DNA of 8,446 nucleotides from JAJZJT01 sp049964655 (lineage in GTDB: Bacteria; Actinomycetota; Acidimicrobiia; Acidimicrobiales; RAAP-2): contig JBMFXC010000091.1 of the NCBI GenBank assembly GCA_049964655.1, positions 1-8,446 on the forward strand, in the 5' to 3' direction. How positions within the stretch are numbered: position 1 is the first letter of the stretch; each line of letters opens with the position of its first letter. The notes below the pieces were generated by a model that searched no databases, was not told the origin of the DNA, and saw only the letters and a program-made list of their open reading frames with translations. Positions 1 through 6,106 of this stretch are shown here, piece by piece. A program made the translations under genes and the position numbers.

Positions 1-1
1 C

Positions 2-1831
2 GGCGGCCACGACGTTGCCGAGCCCTTCGTCGGTGAGGACGAGGCTGGCCGCCCCTTTGGCTACGTCGGTGGCGCTCGAGACGGCGATCCCGACCTCGGC
101 CCGCTTGAGGGCTGGCGCGTCGTTGACCCCGTCGCCGGTCATTCCCACCACGTGCCCCGAGCGCTGGGAGCGCTCGATGAGGGCCAGCTTGTCGGCGGGA
201 AGCACGCCGGCCAGGACGTCGAAGTCGATGTCGGCATCGGGGCGCGCCCGGAGTGAGTCGACCGAGCCGACCCGCTCGCCGATCCCGACCTCGCGGGCGA
301 CGGCGACCGCGGTGGGCGCTGCGTCGCCCGTGACCATCACCACGCGGACCCCGAGCTCGCCGAGGTGTGCCACCAGGGCGGCGGAGTCGGAACGGACAGG
401 ATCGCCGAGGGCGAGGAGGCCGACGAGGTGCAGCCCCGCTGTCCCCGGTCCGCTCCCCGCTGCCACAGCCAGGACCCGGGCTCCCGTCGAGGCGAGGGAC
501 GCCACGGCGTCGTCGAGCTCGGGCGGAGGTGCCGTGGCCAGGCCGGCGACGACGGTGGGCGTTCCTTTCATGACCCGGAGGTCGGTGCCGTCGGCCTCCA
601 AGGTCGCCTCGGAGCGCTTGGTCGACGGGTCGAACGGCACGAAGGCGGTTCGGCGTCCCGCAGTGGGCGTTCCTGCCGAGGCGGCTGCCTCGAGGACGGC
701 GAGGTCGATGGGGTCCTGGGTGGCCTCGTCGGAGGCCACCGCCGCCAAGGCGAGCACGTCGTCCTGGTCGTGCTCCCCGAAGGGGACGACGGCGACCACG
801 GTCAGCCGGTTCTCGGTGATGGTCCCGGTCTTGTCCGTGCAGAGGAGGTCCATCGCCGCCGCCTCTTCGATGGCGGACAGGTGGGTGACGAGCACGCCGG
901 CATGGACCAGTTCGAGCGCGCCGACGGACGTGGCGAGGGTGAAGGTGGCCGGCAGTGCGACCGGAACGGTGGCGACCACCAGGATGAGCACGAACGGCAG
1001 CAGCTCGCTTGCTGGTAGGCGGGTCACGATCCCGTAGGCGATGATGGCCACGACCAGGGCACCGTCGAGCGCCAACAGTGCCCAGACGATCTTGAAGATC
1101 GTCTCCTCGAGGTGACTGGCCGTCTTGGCCGTGCGGACCAGCTCGGCGGTGTGCCCGAAGTAGGTGTGGGAGCCGGTCGCTGTCACCTGGCCGGTCGCTT
1201 CGCCGCGGTGGACGATCGACCCCGAGTAGCAGGTGCCTCCGGCGGTGACCTCGACGTCGGCAGATTCCCCGGTGAGGACCGACTGGTCGACCGATACCGA
1301 CCCGTCGGTGACGGCGAGGTCAGCAGGCACGATGTCGCCGACCCTGATGTGGACGAGGTCGCCGGGTACCAGCTGCTCGGCGTCGACGAGCTGCCAGCGG
1401 GTGTCACGTCGGACCCGGGCGTGGACGGCCAGCCGGCTCCGCAGCATGGCGAGCGCGTTGGCGGCGCGTCCCTCCTGCACGAAGCTGAGGGCGCCGTTGA
1501 AGACGACCAGTGCGGCAACGATGATCGCCTCGGTCACCTTGCCGGCTGCCAGCTCGAGGACGATGGCTGCCTCGAGCAGGTAGGGAACCGGGCCGGTGAG
1601 CTTGGCTGCCAGCGTTCGCACCAGGTGGCGAGGTTCGCTGGCCAGAGCGTTCGGTCCGAAGCGGGCGAGTCGTTCTTCCGCCTCTGCCTCGGTCAGTCCG
1701 CCGGCTCCGGTGGCCTCGGCGGCGACGTCGGCGGTGGAGTCGGCAGGCTCGGTCACTGGGGTGAGGCCGCCGCCTACCGGTGCGGCTCCGTCGAAGCCCT
1801 CTGTGCCCTCAGTGCCGTCGCCGTGCTCCAT
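2..1831 (-). CDS. P-type ATPase, P3A plasma-membrane proton-efflux type (C-terminus off window)
   Basis: This is an ATP-driven cation pump, most likely exporting protons across the cytoplasmic membrane. 610 codons are visible, with no stop before the edge. In order: an acidic Gly-rich N-tail (1-44), helices at about 82-96 and 100-118, the actuator domain with TGES at 187-190, helices at about 248-268 and 277-300 with PVALP at 290-294, the phosphorylation site DKTGT with Asp333, the nucleotide-binding MKGTP at 421-425, and the hinge TGDGVNDAP at 565-573. The stretch LSAIEEAAAMDLLCTDKTGT closely follows yeast and plant H+-ATPases (IEEMAGMD before the Asp). Asn112 in helix 2 aligns with the plant-pump Asn (AHA2 N106) that gates the proton site. 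Helices 5-10 and the proton-carrying Asp of helix 6 are off-window, so the ion is inferred. ATG 1831 has no convincing Shine-Dalgarno sequence and no in-frame upstream ATG nearby. It lies 295 bp downstream of the TDT transporter, same strand. Confidence 0.93.
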   Translation of the reverse strand, partial: MEHGDGTEGTEGFDGAAPVGGGLTPVTEPADSTADVAAEATGAGGLTEAEAEERLARFGPNALASEPRHLVRTLAAKLTGPVPYLLEAAIVLELAAGKVTEAIIVAALVVFNGALSFVQEGRAANALAMLRSRLAVHARVRRDTRWQLVDAEQLVPGDLVHIRVGDIVPADLAVTDGSVSVDQSVLTGESADVEVTAGGTCYSGSIVHRGEATGQVTATGSHTYFGHTAELVRTAKTASHLEETIFKIVWALLALDGALVVAIIAYGIVTRLPASELLPFVLILVVATVPVALPATFTLATSVGALELVHAGVLVTHLSAIEEAAAMDLLCTDKTGTITENRLTVVAVVPFGEHDQDDVLALAAVASDEATQDPIDLAVLEAAASAGTPTAGRRTAFVPFDPSTKRSEATLEADGTDLRVMKGTPTVVAGLATAPPPELDDAVASLASTGARVLAVAAGSGPGTAGLHLVGLLALGDPVRSDSAALVAHLGELGVRVVMVTGDAAPTAVAVAREVGIGERVGSVDSLRARPDADIDFDVLAGVLPADKLALIERSQRSGHVVGMTGDGVNDAPALKRAEVGIAVSSATDVAKGAASLVLTDEGLGNVVAA

Positions 1832-1863
1832 CCGCCGAGCATCGCATCGCCCATTCGAGCCGG

Positions 1864-1883
1864 GTAGGGCCAAAGGCCCCGAA
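1864..1883 (-). promoter_or_regulatory. DosR/DevR-like box A, upstream of the proton ATPase
   Basis: On the minus strand the site reads TTCGGGGCCTTTGGCCCTAC. It has the GGGxC-N4-GxCCC architecture of the mycobacterial DosR box (TTSGGGACTWWAGTCCCSAA) and matches 14 of 20 positions. It is identical at 16 of 20 positions to box B upstream of the neighbouring transporter. Its centre lies between 1873 and 1874. If the ATPase transcript is leaderless (+1 = 1831), that is -42.5, the usual proximal DosR position overlapping -35, and GATGCT (1843 to 1838) then sits at -12 to -7 with the key A and T of a TANNNT element. The binding protein is inferred; no DosR-like gene is in view. Confidence 0.55.
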
Positions 1884-1899
1884 GGATGGGACTCGTCCA

Positions 1900-1913
1900 G
1901 TCCGGAGCCGGAC
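1900..1913. repeat. 14-bp palindrome GTCCGG-AG-CCGGAC
   Basis: This is a perfect inverted repeat with 6-bp arms and a 2-bp centre, about 33 bp (three helical turns) upstream of box A when read toward the ATPase. It could be a second operator or a hairpin. No specific regulator is recognised, and short G/C palindromes arise fairly often by chance at this base composition. Confidence 0.35.
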
Positions 1914-1990
1914 CCACGGCGCTCTTCGCCCCGGCTGCTGCTCCGCCAAGCGGACGGTGAAGCCGAGCAGTCCGACGGAGGTCTGCCCTG

Positions 1991-2062
1991 CTCCCCAGTC
2001 GATCTGGGCTCCCCAGTCGATCTGGGCTCCCCAGTCGATCTGGGCTCTCCAGCCGGTCCGGG
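1991..2062. repeat. 18-bp tandem hairpin repeat, three exact copies plus one degenerate
   Basis: The unit CTCCCCAGTCGATCTGGG occurs exactly at 1991-2008, 2009-2026 and 2027-2044. A decayed fourth copy, CTCTCCAGCCGGTCCGGG, is at 2045-2062. Each exact unit contains CCCAG-TCGAT-CTGGG, a perfect 5-bp stem with a 5-base loop. The junctions also pair (CTGGG-CTC-CCCAG), so alternative foldings exist. The array lies in the spacer between the TDT transporter stop and the ATPase start, so it could attenuate or terminate read-through between the two genes or be a multi-site operator. No plausible coding frame explains it. Confidence 0.85.
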
Positions 2063-2126
2063 CGACGGCCCCGGCTGAGGCGATGTCCTCTGGATGCCGC
2101 CGCCACAGGAGGTTGGTCCCTCCACG

Positions 2127-3311
2127 TCATCGAGGCCCGGCTTGGTCGGCGGCGGGCGTGGTCGGCGCCGCTTGGAAGGCCTCCCCGGTGTGGACGGCCC
2201 AGGTCGTTCGGCCGGCGACCACCAGCCAGAACAGCCCGAGCAGCACGAAGAGGACGCCACCGGCCCACTCGAGGCCGACGAGGTGCCACGACGTGGCGAG
2301 CGCCAGGGTGGCCACGGTGTAGGCGCCGAGCGGGAAGGTGAACCCCCACCAGCCGAGCCCGTAGGGGAGTGGTCCTGAACGGAGGTAGTGGACGAGGAGG
2401 AGCACGGCGGCCGCCAACCACCAGATCCCGAAGCCCCACAAGGCAGTCGCCGCCAGCTTGGACAGTGTCGCAACGGCTGGCTCGGCGGGGCCGAAGACGC
2501 CGACGCCGACGGAGGCCAGCTTGACCAGGGCGAGGGCTCCGACGCCGATCGGGCCCAGGCCGATCCACAGCGAAGGTGCCAGGCTGGCGTGAGGGAGCGA
2601 GTGGAGGACCAGTCGGTGGTGGAGCATCGCCACGACGAGCAGGTAGAGCAAGAAGCCCATCCCCCAGAAGCCATACGAGGTCAACAGGAGCGCCCTGGCA
2701 ACCGTCGGCGAGGCGCTCGGGACGAGTGGCACGAGCACGAGCGGGACCACGATGTTCACCACCGGAGGGATGAACCAGCCGCCGTTCACCGTTTCGGGTA
2801 CGAGCTCGGAGCGCACGAAGAGCAGGTAGGCGAACAGGACGCTCATGACGAAGGCGAGGGGGATCCCCACCCAGTCGAGGCCGGCGACCAAGTCGTGGAC
2901 CGTCGAGGGGGAGAACCACGTCGGCCCGACTGCCGCGGCGGCCGCTGCCAGCACCAGGATCCCGCCGGGCACCGTGCCGAAGAGCGCACCCACCACCGGG
3001 TCTCGGAAGTCGGCGAGCGCAGCGTCACGGTGCCAGAGAAGGCGGCCGACGTAGCCGGCACCGAGCACGACGGCCAGCACTACCGACAGCACGACCATCG
3101 CCTGGCCGAGGGTGCGGGTTGGTTGCGCGAGGGAGGCGATGCCACCTGGGTTCATCGAAGCGGCAACGCCGACGATGGCCGTCCCCATCACCGCTCCGAA
3201 CCATCCCGGATGGAAGCCGCGGAGGAGGGTGAGCGACGCAGCTTGGTCCTCCGCCGGCGAAGCAGGCCCTTCGGCTTCGGCTCGGCCCTGCTCGAGTGTG
3301 GTCGTGCTCAT
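2127..3311 (-). CDS. TDT-family transporter (TehA / sulfite-exporter / C4-dicarboxylate type)
   Basis: 394 residues and about ten hydrophobic helices (roughly 38-53, 70-90, 107-128, 148-166, 180-196, 208-231, 249-272, 285-308, 320-341, 347-368). The family is recognised from the first-helix signature FHPGWFGAVMGTAIVGVA (33-50), GGWFIPPVVNIVVP (177-190) and WWGFTFPLGAYTVATLAL (321-338). TDT proteins are channel-like or proton-coupled carriers in the cytoplasmic membrane. Known members handle malate, tellurite-related substrates, nitrate or chloride (SLAC1-like) and sulfite (Ssu1), and sequence reading alone does not choose between them. The start at 3311 is fixed by a good ribosome binding site, GGAGAG (3323 to 3318), six bases upstream. 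An open frame continues far upstream on this strand but crosses the helicase gene and the regulatory region, so longer starts are not credible. It probably shares regulation with the ATPase downstream. Confidence 0.92.
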   Translation of the reverse strand: MSTTTLEQGRAEAEGPASPAEDQAASLTLLRGFHPGWFGAVMGTAIVGVAASMNPGGIASLAQPTRTLGQAMVVLSVVLAVVLGAGYVGRLLWHRDAALADFRDPVVGALFGTVPGGILVLAAAAAAVGPTWFSPSTVHDLVAGLDWVGIPLAFVMSVLFAYLLFVRSELVPETVNGGWFIPPVVNIVVPLVLVPLVPSASPTVARALLLTSYGFWGMGFLLYLLVVAMLHHRLVLHSLPHASLAPSLWIGLGPIGVGALALVKLASVGVGVFGPAEPAVATLSKLAATALWGFGIWWLAAAVLLLVHYLRSGPLPYGLGWWGFTFPLGAYTVATLALATSWHLVGLEWAGGVLFVLLGLFWLVVAGRTTWAVHTGEAFQAAPTTPAADQAGPR

Positions 3312-3329
3312 CGGGGGCTCTCCGATCCA

Positions 3330-3345
3330 ATACCCCGGTGGGTAT
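3330..3345. promoter_or_regulatory. CsoR/CstR-family-like operator upstream of the TDT transporter
   Basis: The site ATACCC-CGGT-GGGTAT is a perfect 6-bp inverted repeat with a 4-bp centre. Operators of the CsoR family (copper-sensing CsoR, persulfide-sensing CstR) are typically ATACCC/GGGTAT-type arms around a short G/C core. It ends 18 bp before the transporter ATG and just upstream of its ribosome binding site, a good place for a repressor to block initiation. A possible -35 element TTGAAA lies on the minus strand at 3359-3354, but no convincing -10 goes with it. The regulator is not in the window. Confidence 0.5.
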
Positions 3346-3395
3346 CGCACTCGTTTCAACGCGTCCTGCTCCCCGTCCATCCCGTCTCCCGCCGA

Positions 3396-3415
3396 AAAGG
3401 GCCGAAGGTCCCGAA
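3396..3415. promoter_or_regulatory. DosR/DevR-like box B, between the TDT transporter and the helicase
   Basis: The plus strand reads AAAGGGCCGAAGGTCCCGAA and the minus strand TTCGGGACCTTCGGCCCTTT. The first eight bases of the minus-strand reading match the DosR consensus exactly, and 14 of 20 positions match overall. The centre is about 94 bp from the transporter ATG (minus) and about 68 bp upstream of the predicted start of helicase transcription (plus), so it could serve either or both divergent genes. Its near identity to box A argues for one common regulator. Confidence 0.55.
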
Positions 3416-3461
3416 CCCCCCCCTTTGCCTGTCGCGCCGCGGGTCGAGGAGCGGGAGCGGC

Positions 3462-3467
3462 TATGCT
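3462..3467 (+). promoter_or_regulatory. Putative -10 element for the helicase
   Basis: TATGCT fits the actinobacterial TANNNT -10 pattern. No clear -35 is present at 17-18 bp, which is common in these promoters. Transcription would begin near 3474 and leave a leader of about 100 bases that includes a GC-rich inverted region. The alternative is that this is chance. Confidence 0.35.
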
Positions 3468-3575
3468 TGCCCTGATGCCGCGGGTCTTCCCGCTGGCGGT
3501 TGGCGGAACTGACGCCAGCCAGGCCCACGAGACGTCCATCGAGTCGGCCTTCTTCCTCTGACCGACTGGAGTCTC

Positions 3576-4952
3576 ATGCCTACGTCCTCTCCTTCCTCGT
3601 CGCCTGCCGTGACGCCCGTCCGCTTCGCGGACCTTGGCGTTCCTCCAGTGCTGGCCACCGCGCTCGAACGCCGGGGGATCGTCACCGCGTTCCCCGTCCA
3701 GGCCGCTACCCTGCCCGACTGCCTGGCCGGGCGCGACGTCTGTGGGAAGGCACCTACCGGTGCCGGCAAGACGCTCGCCTTCGCGCTGGCGATCCTCTCC
3801 CGGTTGGCGGCGTCGCCTCCTGCGGGGCGCAAGGGCCGCCGGCAGCCGTCCGCTCTCGTCCTCGTCCCCACTCGCGAGCTCGCCGCACAGATCGAGGAGG
3901 TCATGGCTCCCCTGGCCACGGCTATCGGTGCCCGGGTGGCCTCGGTGTACGGCGGCGTCGGGTACGGCAAGCAGGTGGCCGCACTGCGTAACGGAGTAGA
4001 CGTGCTCGTCGCCTGCCCGGGACGGCTCACCGACCTCGTCGAGCGCGGCTCGGCCACGCTCTCCCACGTGGACATGGTCGTCATCGATGAGGCCGACCGG
4101 ATGGCAGACATGGGCTTCCTCCCTGTGGTGCGGCGACTGGTCGACCGGACGAGCGCCTCGCGCCAGACCCTCCTCTTCTCGGCCACCCTGGAGGGACCGG
4201 TCGACAAGCTGGTGCGCGACTACCAGCGTGACCCGGCACGTCACGACGTCGTAGCGACCGACGCCGACCAGGGAGACGTCTCCCACCATTTCTGGCAGGT
4301 CGAGTCCCACGACCGGGTCGCCGTGACGACCGACGTGGTCACCGCCCGGGGCCCGGCTGTGGTCTTCTGCCGCACCAAGCGGGGCGCCGATCGCCTGTCG
4401 GACCGCCTCAGCCGTTCGGGTCTGGCGTCAGCCGCCATCCACGGGGACCGCTCCCAGAGCCAGCGTGAGCGTGCCCTGGCGGCGTTTCGCGACGGTCGGC
4501 TCGACGTGCTCGTCGCCACCGACATCGCCGCTCGAGGCATCCATGTGGACGCGGTGCCGCTGGTGGTCCACTTCGACCCACCCGCCGATGTCACCGACTA
4601 CGTCCACCGATCGGGTCGTACCGGCCGAGCCGGCGCCGACGGGACGGTCGTGTCCCTCGTCGGGAGCGCACAGCTCGCCGCCGCCAAGGTGATCCAGCGT
4701 CGGCTGGGACTCGCTGGCGGGCTCTCTTCGCCCGACGTCCCCGCCCTCGCCAACGTCGGCAGCACCGCCGGGGCCTTCGTCGGAGACCGGGTGGGAGCGC
4801 CACGGCCACGGGGTGGGTCAGGCGCGCCGTCGTCGAGGCCCAAGGGTGGGTCAGGCGCGCCGTCGTCGAGGCCGCGGAGTGGGTCGGGCGCACCGTCGTC
4901 GAGGCCGCAGAGCGGATCGCGCCGCCGGGGTCGTCGCCCGACGGCCCGCTGA
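3576..4952 (+). CDS. DEAD-box ATP-dependent RNA helicase with repeat tail
   Basis: It unwinds RNA duplexes using ATP in the cytoplasm, with typical roles in ribosome assembly, RNA decay and cold or stress growth. All hallmark motifs are visible: Q-motif FPVQAATLP with Gln42, Walker A APTGAGKT (59-66), PTREL (98-102), GG (126-127), CPGR (147-150, TPGR in most relatives), DEAD (171-174), SAT (202-204), ATDIAARGI (314-322) and HRSGRTGR (344-351). The helicase core ends near 385. The tail (413-448) holds three copies of an 11-residue Gly/Ser/Ala/Pro/Arg unit and a basic end, SRRRGRRPTAR, probably an RNA-binding extension. The 458-residue length is normal for the family. The start at 3576 is supported by GGAG at 3568-3571, although the gap to the ATG is short. 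It is divergent from the TDT gene. The exact paralogue (RhlE, DeaD, CshA type) is not assigned. Confidence 0.96.
   Translation: MPTSSPSSSPAVTPVRFADLGVPPVLATALERRGIVTAFPVQAATLPDCLAGRDVCGKAPTGAGKTLAFALAILSRLAASPPAGRKGRRQPSALVLVPTRELAAQIEEVMAPLATAIGARVASVYGGVGYGKQVAALRNGVDVLVACPGRLTDLVERGSATLSHVDMVVIDEADRMADMGFLPVVRRLVDRTSASRQTLLFSATLEGPVDKLVRDYQRDPARHDVVATDADQGDVSHHFWQVESHDRVAVTTDVVTARGPAVVFCRTKRGADRLSDRLSRSGLASAAIHGDRSQSQRERALAAFRDGRLDVLVATDIAARGIHVDAVPLVVHFDPPADVTDYVHRSGRTGRAGADGTVVSLVGSAQLAAAKVIQRRLGLAGGLSSPDVPALANVGSTAGAFVGDRVGAPRPRGGSGAPSSRPKGGSGAPSSRPRSGSGAPSSRPQSGSRRRGRRPTAR
4812..4910 (+). repeat. 33-bp in-frame tandem repeat encoding the helicase tail
   Basis: Three 33-bp units (4812-4844, 4845-4877, 4878-4910) encode 11-residue repeats of the form [G/S]-G-S-G-A-P-S-S-R-P-[K/R/Q]. 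The DNA is nearly identical between units, with changes mainly in the first and last codons. This indicates recent slippage or unequal exchange, and copy number may vary between strains. Confidence 0.9.
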
Positions 4953-4974
4953 CCGGCGGGGCTGCTGCTGCGCC

Positions 4975-4996
4975 GCCGGGGCTCCTCGCCCCCGGC
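4975..4996 (+). terminator. Possible terminator hairpin after the helicase
   Basis: GCCGGGG (4975-4981) and CCCCGGC (4990-4996) form a perfect 7-bp G/C stem with an 8-base loop, 22 bp after the helicase stop. There is no strong T-run after it, only a mixed pyrimidine stretch, as is common in high-GC actinobacteria. A random GC-rich inverted repeat is possible. Confidence 0.35.
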
Positions 4997-5106
4997 CGCC
5001 GTCTCCTCGCTGTTCTTCGCCGAGGTCAAGATGGGGTCGACCGCTTCTCCACGACGCGGTGCCACGATGAGACCGAGGCACCCTGTCTGTCGCATCGGGA
5101 GGACCC

Positions 5107-5670
5107 ATGGAACCGAGGCCGACCACCCCCCGCATCCCGCCGCTCGCCCCCGCTGACCGGTCGCCGTCGGCCCAGGCCCTCCTCGGGGGGGTGACCGTTG
5201 CGGGCAGCGAGGCGAACATCTTCACCACGTTGGTGCGGGCCGAGGGCCTGACGAGGCGGTGGCTGCCGTTCGGCGGCAGGCTGCTCAACGGCAAGCTCCC
5301 CGCCCGCGACCGGGAGCTGCTCATCCTGAGGACCGCCTGGAACTGTCAGGCCGAGTACGAGTGGGCCCAGCACGTGGTCTTGGCCCGAGCGGCCGGCCTC
5401 ACCGATGCGGAGATCACCCAGGTGCCAAAGGGGCAGGATCCTGGCTGGGGGGAGCGCGATCGGGTCCTGCTGGACGCTGCCGACGAGCTGCACACCGCGT
5501 GGTGCGTGTCGGACGACACCTGGCAGGCGCTGACCGGCCTCTACGACGAGCAGCAATTGGTCGAGCTTCCCATGCTCGTCGGCCACTACCACATGGTCGC
5601 CATGACGTTGAACACGCTCGGGGTGGCGCTTGACGACGGCCTTGTCGGCTTTCCCGACGTTTCCGACTGA
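5107..5670 (+). CDS. Carboxymuconolactone decarboxylase (CMD)-family protein
   Basis: 187 residues, an all-helical AhpD/CMD-like fold. The signature lies at 66-105: ARDRELLILRTAWNCQAEYE followed by WAQHVVLARAAGL, with Glu83, Glu85, Trp86 and His89. Only one Cys (Cys80) occupies the position of the AhpD CxxC pair. The second is Glu83, so AhpD-type disulfide peroxidase-reductase chemistry is unlikely. The protein belongs to the decarboxylase or uncharacterised CMD branch, often annotated as carboxymuconolactone decarboxylase family without a proven substrate. The start is firm: GGGAGGA at 5097-5103, three bases from ATG 5107. It lies 154 bp downstream of the helicase with a hairpin between, so it is probably its own unit. 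It is convergent with the small membrane protein downstream. Confidence 0.9.
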   Translation: MEPRPTTPRIPPLAPADRSPSAQALLGGVTVAGSEANIFTTLVRAEGLTRRWLPFGGRLLNGKLPARDRELLILRTAWNCQAEYEWAQHVVLARAAGLTDAEITQVPKGQDPGWGERDRVLLDAADELHTAWCVSDDTWQALTGLYDEQQLVELPMLVGHYHMVAMTLNTLGVALDDGLVGFPDVSD

Positions 5671-5681
5671 CTGCCCCCCGA

Positions 5682-5698
5682 CGTTCGCTACCCGAACG
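5682..5698. terminator. Hairpin 1 at the convergent gene junction
   Basis: CGTTCG-CTACC-CGAACG is a perfect 6-bp stem with a 5-base loop, 11 bp after the CMD-family stop. It lies between convergent genes, so it can act in both directions. There is no T-run. Confidence 0.5.
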
Positions 5699-5724
5699 CA
5701 TGTCCGACCGACGGTGGCGTGGTT

Positions 5725-5742
5725 GCCCGGTTCGTGCCGGGC
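5725..5742. terminator. Hairpin 2 at the convergent gene junction
   Basis: GCCCGG-TTCGTG-CCGGGC is a perfect 6-bp stem ending one base beyond the stop of the minus-strand membrane protein. Together with hairpin 1 it makes a likely bidirectional terminator in a 73-bp intergenic gap. Confidence 0.5.
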
Positions 5743-5743
5743 G

Positions 5744-6067
5744 TCAGGGCTTGTTGCGTTCGTCGTGCAGCTCGACCGCCGTCGCCTCGATGGCTCGGTC
5801 CCCGGTCGGGGCGAACCGGACGACGGTGCGGAACGCCTGTGTCATGGTGACTGCGTGCTCGCGACGCCGATGGCGGTAGGCGGGCGAGAGCGTGGCGAGC
5901 AATCGGCTCACCCCGATGGCGACCCCGACGACGAGCATGGCGGCGACGCCCACCGCGGTGAGCACGGCAAGGACCGTCAAGGTCGCGATGACCCCGAGGA
6001 GGAACAGCACGCTGCCGGCGATCCCGTGGGTCCGCCGTGCTGGCCACGCTCGTCGCTGGGAGATCAC
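5744..6067 (-). CDS. Small membrane protein of unknown function
   Basis: 107 residues from GTG 6067. A basic N-terminus (residues 5-14, rich in Arg) precedes a long hydrophobic stretch at about 15-58, most likely two closely spaced helices. A polar C-terminal part follows (65-107) with TQAFRTVVRFAPTGDRAIEA. By the positive-inside rule both ends would be cytoplasmic. I do not recognise a family. The start is uncertain: no clear ribosome binding site precedes GTG 6067, and the frame stays open to an ATG at 6247 through the 15-bp repeats. That extension would encode only repetitive HVLVV/HVLAL pentapeptides and would overlap the oxidoreductase start, so I prefer the short form. It is divergent from the luciferase-like gene and convergent with the CMD gene. 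Confidence 0.6.
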   Translation of the reverse strand: MISQRRAWPARRTHGIAGSVLFLLGVIATLTVLAVLTAVGVAAMLVVGVAIGVSRLLATLSPAYRHRRREHAVTMTQAFRTVVRFAPTGDRAIEATAVELHDERNKP

Positions 6068-6106
6068 GATCCCAGGGTATCGGGGGCCCGCAGCGGGTCG
6101 ACTTCG

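Noticed and set aside
15..1037. Plus-strand frames opposite the P-type ATPase
   Set aside because: Ser/Thr/Arg-rich translations without recognisable domains. The minus strand carries every ATPase motif in order.
1889..1903. GGACT-CGTCC-AGTCC inverted repeat as an additional operator
   Set aside because: Five-bp arms with odd spacing in very GC-rich sequence. It partly overlaps the stronger 1900-1913 palindrome and adds no independent support.
1774..2919. Long minus-strand open frame (381 codons) overlapping the transporter and the start of the ATPase
   Set aside because: It is a shadow frame of the TDT gene. Composition is Arg/Pro-rich, with no domain, and the 18-bp repeats produce a meaningless peptide repeat.
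2127..4310. Extended 727-codon version of the TDT gene
   Set aside because: Transporter homology and a good ribosome binding site begin at 3311. The extension crosses the helicase gene antisense and both operator-like sites.
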